A stretch of DNA of 64,000 bases, taken from Mycobacteriales bacterium. Its GTDB lineage: Bacteria > Actinomycetota > Actinomycetes > BP-191. A program made the position numbers and the translations under genes. This document shows, piece by piece, positions 58,537-64,000 of the stretch (position 1 is the first letter of the stretch; each line of letters begins with the position of its first letter). Under the pieces are notes generated by a model that was not told the origin of the DNA, made no database searches, and worked only from the letters and a program-made list of their open reading frames with translations. The stretch spans positions 1 through 64,000 of the forward strand of contig DASTMB010000072.1 in NCBI GenBank assembly GCA_035714365.1. The letters run 5' to 3'.

Positions 58537-59223
58537 GTGACCACCGTGCCCGCCCGCACCGCGCCGTCCGTGCCGTGCGCGCCCCGGCCGGCCCCGCGCC
58601 GTTCGCCGGTCCGCGCCGCCGAGCCGGCCGCCCCCGCGGCCGCCGCGGCCGCCGCCCCGGCCGCGGTCCCCGCCGCGCCCGCTCCGCACCCCGCCTCCGC
58701 TCCGCACCCCGCCGCGCCCGCCGCGCCGGTCCAGGCCGGGCCGGCCGCGCCCACCGAGGCCGCCCCGCGCGCCGCGGCGCCGATCCCGCTGCCCGCGCCG
58801 CCCCCGGTCGCGCTGCCCCGGCTGCGCACGCCACCCGAGGACCTGCTCGCCCTGGCCCGCGCCGGGCTGGCCGAGGCCGCCGCCGCGCCCACCCCCGCCG
58901 AGCGGTACGCCGCCGCCCACCTCAGCGCCCTGCGCGCCGCCGCCGCCGTCATCGGCGCGCGCGCCCGGCCGGAGCCGGTCCCGCCGCGCCGCGGCCGCCC
59001 GCTCAGCGCTTGGGTGCTGCTCGCGGCCGTGGCGCCCGAGCTGGGGGAGTGGGCCGCGTTCTTCGCCGCCGGCGCCCGCAAGCGCGCCGCCGCCGAGACC
59101 GGCCTGCCCAACGCCGTCACCACCCGCGAGGCCGACGACCTCGTGCGCGACGCGGAGACGTTCCTCTCCGTCGTGGAGACCAAGCTGGGCGCGCAGCCCC
59201 AGCTCTACCGAGGCGTCGGGTGA
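58537..59223 (+). CDS. SAV_6107-family HEPN domain protein
   Basis: 228 residues; GTG at 58537 with GGAGGAAGG upstream. The first about 95 residues are Ala/Pro low complexity. The C-terminal about 130 residues form an all-helical HEPN-like domain (EDLLALARAGLAEAAAAPTPAERYAAAHLSALRAAAAV ... LVRDAETFLSVVE) as in the SAV_6107 family, which neighbours dinB in streptomycetes. HEPN domains are often RNases or their regulators, but the catalytic RxxxxH is not obvious here. SOS control through the LexA box upstream is strongly suggested. Its role in damage tolerance is unknown. Confidence 0.85.
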   Translation: MTTVPARTAPSVPCAPRPAPRRSPVRAAEPAAPAAAAAAAPAAVPAAPAPHPASAPHPAAPAAPVQAGPAAPTEAAPRAAAPIPLPAPPPVALPRLRTPPEDLLALARAGLAEAAAAPTPAERYAAAHLSALRAAAAVIGARARPEPVPPRRGRPLSAWVLLAAVAPELGEWAAFFAAGARKRAAAETGLPNAVTTREADDLVRDAETFLSVVETKLGAQPQLYRGVG

Positions 59224-59344
59224 CCCGGTTCCTCCCGGCGCTGCTCGCGCTCCTCCTCGTCGCCGACGCACTACGCTTCCGGCGACGCGTCCGGGCACCC
59301 GCCCGCGCGCGGCAGCCCGTCCCACCCGCCGCCGGAGGACCGCC

Positions 59345-60097
59345 GTGGCCGCGCCGCGCCCCTACCTCACCCACTGGGGCCGGGTCCGCACCGCCGTCGT
59401 CTGGGACGCGCTCACCGCGGCCCTGCCCGACCTCGGCCCGGCGCCGCTGTCGATCGTCGACGCCGGCGGCGGTACGGGCGGTTTCGCGGTGCCACTCGCC
59501 GCGCTCGGGCACCAGGTCACCGTGGTCGACCCCTCCCCGGACTCCCTCGCCGGGCTCGAACGCCGCGCCGCCGACGAGGGCGTGCCCGTCACCGCCGTCC
59601 AGGGCGAGCTCACCGACGTCCCCGGCGTCGTCGGCCCGGGGGGAGCCGACGTCGTCCTCTGCCACAGCGTCCTCGAGCTCGCCGACGACCCGGCGCGCGG
59701 CGTCGCGGCCGTGGCGGACGCGCTGCGCCCGGGCGGCCTCGCCAGCGTCGTCGCCGCCAACCGCACCGCCGCCGTCGTCTCGCGCGCCCTCGCCGGCCGG
59801 TTCGAGGAGGCGGCCGCCGCCCTGGACGACCCGGCCGGGCGGTGGGGCGACGGCGACGCCACCCGCCGCCGCTTCGGCCGCGACGAGCTCGTCGCGCTCC
59901 TCACCGCCGCCGGGCTCGACGTCGCCGAGGTGCACGGCGTCCGCGTCTTCACCGACCTCGTCCCCGGCGGCCTGCTCGACACCGACGCCGCGGCGTTCGA
60001 GGCGCTCGTCCGGCTGGAGCTCGCGGCCGCCGCGCGCGACCCCTACCGCGACCTCGCCACCCAGCTCCACGTCCTCGCGCGCTCGCGCGCGGGCTGA
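59345..60097 (+). CDS. SAM-dependent methyltransferase
   Basis: 250 residues from a GTG. Class I methyltransferase: motif I IVDAGGGTGGFAVPLA, acidic strand-2 end VVDPSPDSL, motif II-IV region ADVVLCHSVLELADDP and LRPGGLASVV. Substrate unknown. It lies between the HEPN gene and dinB (6 bp gap to dinB) and should be SOS-induced with them; a similar gene accompanies dinB in other actinobacteria. The 121 bp before it hold a TM-like frame without a stop, which I do not annotate. Confidence 0.88.
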   Translation: MAAPRPYLTHWGRVRTAVVWDALTAALPDLGPAPLSIVDAGGGTGGFAVPLAALGHQVTVVDPSPDSLAGLERRAADEGVPVTAVQGELTDVPGVVGPGGADVVLCHSVLELADDPARGVAAVADALRPGGLASVVAANRTAAVVSRALAGRFEEAAAALDDPAGRWGDGDATRRRFGRDELVALLTAAGLDVAEVHGVRVFTDLVPGGLLDTDAAAFEALVRLELAAAARDPYRDLATQLHVLARSRAG

Positions 60098-60103
60098 CCC
60101 GCC

Positions 60104-61381
60104 GTGAGCCGCGGCCGCGTCGCCCCCGCCGGACCGCCCGCCGGCGCGCCCGGCGACGACACCGGCTGCACGGTGCTGCACGTCGACATGGACGCGTTCT
60201 ACGCGAGCGTCGAGGTCCGCCGCCGCCCCGAGCTGCGCGGCCTGCCCGTCATCGTCGGCGGCACCGGCTCGCGCGGCGTCGTCACGGCGGCGACGTACGA
60301 GGCGCGCGCGTACGGCGTGCACAGCGCCATGCCGATGACGCGCGCCCGCCGCCTCTGCCCCGACGCGATCGTCGTCCCGCCGGACTTCGACGCCTACGCC
60401 GCCACCTCGCGCGCGGTCATGGAGGTGTTCCGCTCCGTCACGCCGCTGGTCGAGCCGATCTCGCTGGACGAGGCGTTCCTCGACGTCGCCGGTGCCGTGC
60501 GCCGGCTCGGCCCGCCCGCCCGCATCGGCGAGCTGATCCGCGCCCGCATCCTCGACGAGCAGCGCATCACCTGCTCCGTCGGCGTCGCCTCCACCAAGTT
60601 CGTCGCCAAGCTCGCGTCGGCGCGGTGCAAGCCCGACGGCCTGCTGGTCGTGCCGCACGGCGACGTGCTCGCGTTCCTGCACCCGCTGCCCGTCGCCGCG
60701 CTCTGGGGCGTGGGGGAGCGCACCGAGGAGGTGCTGCTCCGGCTCGGCCTGCGCACCGTCGGCGACATCGCCCGCGCCCCGCTCGCGGCGTTGCAGGACG
60801 CCCTCGGCCCCGCCGCGGGCGGCCACCTGCACGCCCTGTCCTGGGGCCGCGACGAACGCAGCGTCGTCCCGCACGAGCCGGACAAGAGCATCGGCGCGGA
60901 GGAGACGTTCGCCCGCGACATCGGCGACCCGGGCGCGATCCACCGCGAGCTGCTGCGCCTGTCCGAACGCACCGCCGCCCGCCTCCGCGCCGGCGGCCAC
61001 GCCGGGCGGACGGTGTCGATCAAGGTGCGGTTCGCCGACTTCACGACCGTCACCCGCGCCCGCACGCTGCCCGCCGCCACCGACGTCGGCCAGGTCATCT
61101 ACGCCACCGCCCGCGCCCTCTACGACGCCATGGGCATCGCCGGGCGGCCGCTGCGGCTGGTCGGCGTGCGGGTCGAGCAGCTCGCGACGGCGGGCGCGCA
61201 GCCCGAGCAGCTCGAGCTCGGCGCGGCGCCGACCGGGTGGCGCGAGGCGGAGCAGGCCGTCGACCGGGCGGTACGCCGCTTCGGCACCGGCGCGGTCCGC
61301 CCCGCGACGCTGGTGCGGCCCGGCGACGACCCGAGCGCACCCCCGTCCGCCGCGCCGGGTGAACTGCGGCCCGGCCGCTGA
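60104..61381 (+). CDS. dinB: DNA polymerase IV (Y family)
   Basis: Error-prone translesion polymerase. 425 residues from a GTG, with a disordered Gly/Pro N-terminus (about 1-20). Catalytic acidic residues in HVDMDAFYAS and SLDEAFLD, the CSVGVASTKFVAKLAS and KPDGLLVV signatures, thumb helix-hairpin-helix, and a little finger domain are complete. A C-terminal QLELG (in AQPEQLELGAAP) is a likely sliding-clamp-binding peptide. Last gene of the SOS-controlled operon. Confidence 0.96.
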   Translation: MSRGRVAPAGPPAGAPGDDTGCTVLHVDMDAFYASVEVRRRPELRGLPVIVGGTGSRGVVTAATYEARAYGVHSAMPMTRARRLCPDAIVVPPDFDAYAATSRAVMEVFRSVTPLVEPISLDEAFLDVAGAVRRLGPPARIGELIRARILDEQRITCSVGVASTKFVAKLASARCKPDGLLVVPHGDVLAFLHPLPVAALWGVGERTEEVLLRLGLRTVGDIARAPLAALQDALGPAAGGHLHALSWGRDERSVVPHEPDKSIGAEETFARDIGDPGAIHRELLRLSERTAARLRAGGHAGRTVSIKVRFADFTTVTRARTLPAATDVGQVIYATARALYDAMGIAGRPLRLVGVRVEQLATAGAQPEQLELGAAPTGWREAEQAVDRAVRRFGTGAVRPATLVRPGDDPSAPPSAAPGELRPGR

Positions 61382-61485
61382 CGAAGACTCGAACGGGTAC
61401 CGACCTCGCCGTACCGCTTTCGCCACACGGCGCGCGAACGTATCCTGCGAAGACAGAGCCAGTTCGCGACCGCCAGGAGCGCCCG

Positions 61486-61905
61486 GTGCCGCTCTCCGAG
61501 CACGAGCAGCGCCTGCTCGACCAGATCGAGCGGCAGCTGTACGCCGAGGACCCGAAGTTCGCTGCTGCCGTGCGCTCGCACGACCTCAAGTCGCACGTCA
61601 CCCGCCGCGTCAAGCGGTTCGCCGCGCTCGTCGTCCTCGGCCTCGCCGTCCTCGTGGCCGGCGTCGTGCTGCACAACGTCGTCCTCAGCGTCGTCGGCTT
61701 CCTCGTCATGCTCGCCGGCGGTCTCGTCATCGCGCGCAGCGTCCAGCGCCTCAGCCGCGGCGAGACCACCGTCACGAACGTCACCCGCCTGGACCGCCGC
61801 CGCCGTTCGCGCCGCCGGGCCGGCACCGCCGCCGCCGAGGGCGGCTCGTTGCGCGAGCGCGCGGAGGAACGGTTCCGCCGCCGCTTCGAGGACCGCGACC
61901 GCTAA
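61486..61905 (+). CDS. DUF3040 membrane protein
   Basis: 139 residues from a GTG with AGGAG upstream. The start PLSEHEQRLLDQIERQLYAEDPKFA is the DUF3040 signature, followed by two membrane helices (about 45-63 and 67-86) and a basic Arg-rich tail. Found throughout actinobacteria beside dinB or cell-division genes; function unknown. It follows dinB by 104 bp; a TATCCT -10-like element lies at 61441. Confidence 0.92.
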   Translation: MPLSEHEQRLLDQIERQLYAEDPKFAAAVRSHDLKSHVTRRVKRFAALVVLGLAVLVAGVVLHNVVLSVVGFLVMLAGGLVIARSVQRLSRGETTVTNVTRLDRRRRSRRRAGTAAAEGGSLRERAEERFRRRFEDRDR

Positions 61906-61985
61906 CGACCGCTACGCCCTCCACCCGCGCGGCGCCCTGCTCCGACAGGCAGTCTCGCTACGTCCGCCCCGCTACGCGGCCTTCG

Positions 61986-64000
61986 CTACGCCGTCCGCGC
62001 CCGGCGCCGCCGGAGCACCACCGCGGCGACCCGTTCCGTCGCCGCGGTCCGCGCCCGCTCGAGCGCGGCCGCCGTGTCGTGCGTGGCCGTCCGGATCCGC
62101 CGCACCGACGACGCCGGGAACACCGTGGAACGCACCCGTGCCCACCGCGACTGCGACCCGCGCAGCGCCCGCCGCACGGTTCGCAGGCCGGCGTCGAGGC
62201 CGTCCGCGTCCGGTGAAACGGGGGCGTAGCGGGCGCGTTCCTCCGCGCGGGCCAGCGCCGTGACGGCGTCGGCCGCCTCGCCCTCGAGCGACGCGGCGGC
62301 GACCAGCCGTCGCGCGGCCGCGCGTGGCGAGTCGGCCGCCCGCAGCGGGTGCCCGGTGTCCTCGGCCGCGTCGGCCAGCGTCGCCCACGCGGCGTGGATC
62401 CGGCCCTGGCCGTCGGTCGCCCGGCCCCGCCGCCGGCGCCGGGTCCCCTCGGCGACGAGCGTCGGCGTCACGAGCACGACGAGCGCGAGCACCAGCGCGG
62501 TCGGGAGCAGCGGCAGCCGCAACGGCGCGCCGTTCCCGCGGGCGCCCGGCGCGGGCGGGGTCGCCGCGTCCTCGTCGTTCTCCGTCGCCTCGTCCCGGCC
62601 GTGGCCCGGGCGCTTCGTCTGCGGGTCCTGCGGGTCCTTGGGGTCGGCGGGCTGCTGCGGGTCGCTCGGCGTCTGGCCGTCACCGGACCCGTCGCTCACC
62701 GGCGGGAGGGCGTACGACGGGGTGATGGTGTCGTTCGCCGGGCGCGGCGTGGGCTCGAAGCGCACCCACCCGGCGTTCTCGAAGTACAGCTCCGGCCACG
62801 CGTGCGCGTCCTCGTTCGTGACGGTGAACGTGCCGTCGTCGGCGCGCGAGCCCGGCAGGAAGCCGACGACGACCCGGGCGGGGATGCCCAGGAGGCGGGC
62901 CATGTAGGCGAACGCGCCGGCGAACTGCTCGCAGAACCCCTGCTTCTCCTTGAGGAACTGCGTGACGACGTCGGTGCTGCTGCCGCGCGGCCCTTCCAGC
63001 GTGTAGTGGAAGCCGCCGGTGTGCTTGAAGTACTCCTGGAGCGCGACCGCCTTGTCGTACGGCGTCGCACCGTTCTTGGTGACGCGGTTCAGCTCGCTCA
63101 GCACGAACGGCGGGGTCTTCGGGGGCGTCGCCAGGTACGCGTGCAGCGACTCGGGCGGCTCGCCGGCGGCGCGGAGCTGGTCCGGCGTCGGCGCCGGGCG
63201 CTCGGCGGTCACCGAGACGTGGGCGCCGCGGGTGCTGCGGCGCGCGGAGAACACCGAGTAGCCAGTGTCCTCGTACCGCCAGTCGCCGTCGGCGTCGACG
63301 ACCGCCGGGAAGTACGGCAGCGGCAGCCACCGGACGTCGAGGCCGGAGATGTCGAGGTCGTACGTCTCCCGCACGGTGGTGATGTCCGCCAGCTCGTCCG
63401 GGAGCGGGACCGGGTGCTTGCGGCCGACGCGGTGGTCGGCGCTCACCCGGCGCTCCACGAACAGCCACTGCCGGCCGTCGAACTGGTTCAGCGTCGTGAG
63501 CCGCAGGTAGTCGGGGCGGTCCGCGCTGGTGGTCATCGTCAGCACCTGCTTGCGCGGGGTGTCGTGCAGCCGGCCGTAGATCTCCACGATCGGGTTGACG
63601 ACGGTGACGGTGGTCGAGCCGCTGCCGCTGCCGAGCAGGCCGCCGGCGCCGCCGCCGAGGACGCCCTTGCCGACGCTGGGCAGCGCGAGCGGGACGCAGA
63701 GCGCCACGCCGATCGCGGCCGTGCCGATGCGCCGCCCGACCCGCGCGACGTGCGCCACGTCGGCGGTCTCGTCCACGAGGTCGATGCCGGTGAGCCGCCG
63801 CCCCCAGCCGCGGGCGCGGTCGCGGCCCTCGGCTACGAGCAGCGCGAGGAAGCCGAACGCCGCGACCACGAACGCGAGCGCGTTCGCATGGCTCGTCATC
63901 GCCGTCGGCACGAGGAACAGCGCGAGCAGCGGCATCCCGGCGGCGACCGGGCGGTTCAGCCGGAACACCACGATGTCCACGAGCATGGCGACGACGAACA
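61986..64000 (-). CDS. TgpA-type transglutaminase domain protein (5' end outside window)
   Basis: At least 671 residues; the frame continues past the window end, so the start is not seen. An N-terminal membrane region (several helices) precedes a periplasmic transglutaminase-like domain with Cys (QGFCEQFAGAF), His (NEDAHAWPELYF) and a third residue in WVRFEPTPR. A Pro/Asp/Gln-rich linker, one membrane helix (LPLLPTALVLALVVLVTPTLV) and a basic helical C-terminus follow. DUF3488/TgpA proteins are often next to a MoxR ATPase and DUF58 genes and influence the cell envelope; those genes would lie beyond 64000. Confidence 0.92.
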   Translation of the reverse strand, partial: FVVAMLVDIVVFRLNRPVAAGMPLLALFLVPTAMTSHANALAFVVAAFGFLALLVAEGRDRARGWGRRLTGIDLVDETADVAHVARVGRRIGTAAIGVALCVPLALPSVGKGVLGGGAGGLLGSGSGSTTVTVVNPIVEIYGRLHDTPRKQVLTMTTSADRPDYLRLTTLNQFDGRQWLFVERRVSADHRVGRKHPVPLPDELADITTVRETYDLDISGLDVRWLPLPYFPAVVDADGDWRYEDTGYSVFSARRSTRGAHVSVTAERPAPTPDQLRAAGEPPESLHAYLATPPKTPPFVLSELNRVTKNGATPYDKAVALQEYFKHTGGFHYTLEGPRGSSTDVVTQFLKEKQGFCEQFAGAFAYMARLLGIPARVVVGFLPGSRADDGTFTVTNEDAHAWPELYFENAGWVRFEPTPRPANDTITPSYALPPVSDGSGDGQTPSDPQQPADPKDPQDPQTKRPGHGRDEATENDEDAATPPAPGARGNGAPLRLPLLPTALVLALVVLVTPTLVAEGTRRRRRGRATDGQGRIHAAWATLADAAEDTGHPLRAADSPRAAARRLVAAASLEGEAADAVTALARAEERARYAPVSPDADGLDAGLRTVRRALRGSQSRWARVRSTVFPASSVRRIRTATHDTAAALERARTAATERVAAVVLRRRRARTA

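Noticed and set aside
59220-59344. GTG overlapping the HEPN stop, followed by a TM-like peptide (VTRFLPALLALLLVADALRF)
   Set aside because: The overlap and hydrophobic start look real, and similar tiny genes occur near dinB elsewhere, but the frame has no stop until inside the methyltransferase gene. A frameshift would be needed.
1-64000. CRISPR arrays, tRNA and rRNA genes
   Set aside because: No regular repeat-spacer pattern and no cloverleaf or rRNA sequence was seen in any intergenic region.

Overview
The window is one contiguous stretch of a very GC-rich chromosome. GTG and TTG starts are frequent and genes often overlap by 4 or 8 bp. Gene content and order point to an actinobacterium (Actinomycetota) outside the best-known genera: ribonuclease Y, miaB, a LigB-like gene, miaA, dapF and hflX, then lexA divergent from a LysM cell-division regulator, then nrdR and nrdJ. 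A LPXTG-type surface protein, DUF3040 and DUF349 proteins and a mycothiol-dependent-type enzyme agree with this. I cannot name the genus. No rRNA, tRNA, CRISPR array, transposase or integrase is visible.

Layout. 1-14875 is a housekeeping block: RNA decay and tRNA modification (rny, miaB, miaA), lysine/peptidoglycan precursor synthesis (dapF), ribosome rescue (hflX), plus an EAL protein with a degenerate GGDEF-like partner, a PhaC-like hydrolase and a secreted ceramidase-like protein. 14872-18526 encodes secreted proteins: a small exported protein, a subtilase and a LPXTG adhesin-like protein. 18595-28682 is the DNA damage and dNTP block: lexA and a LysM gene share an intergenic region with two LexA boxes, followed by secreted/PKD proteins, AlkB, a CsbD-like stress pair behind a SigB/SigF-type promoter, nrdR, a galactose-oxidase-like protein and nrdJ behind NrdR-like boxes. 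28690-29577 is a small AT-richer patch with an unknown three-helix membrane protein and a 37-residue protein. 29578-34885 has alkylation repair (Ogt, Ada-AraC-AlkA fusion), a pirin, an unrecognised Rossmann-like protein and TfoX-N.

34895-46399 is the most accessory-looking region. It holds a SWIM protein coupled to a SNF2 helicase; a NaeI-type restriction-modification cluster (winged-helix/HNH protein, NaeI-like nuclease, Vsr, cytosine-5 methyltransferase); a DEAH helicase; and a NERD-UvrD helicase. 46418-55639 has a strictosidine-synthase-like protein with a helical-repeat tail, four overlapping GNAT acetyltransferase genes, an Rv2175c-like DNA-binding protein with thiS and thiE, a Tat-type thioredoxin-like lipoprotein, and two paralogous secreted beta-propeller proteins. 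55658-64000 carries a polyprenyl synthase, a membrane acyltransferase, a perfect LexA box ahead of a HEPN-methyltransferase-dinB operon, a DUF3040 protein and a TgpA-type transglutaminase cut by the window end.

Working together: three LexA-type sites link lexA, the LysM division regulator and the HEPN-methyltransferase-dinB operon into one SOS circuit. AlkB, Ogt, the Ada-AlkA fusion, Vsr and NrdR/NrdJ surround it with direct reversal, mismatch repair and dNTP supply. The best candidates for something new are the wHTH-HNH protein coupled to the NaeI system, the SWIM-SNF2 pair, the SOS-linked HEPN operon with a structured leader, and the AT-rich membrane-protein cassette. None can be called a new system from sequence reading alone.
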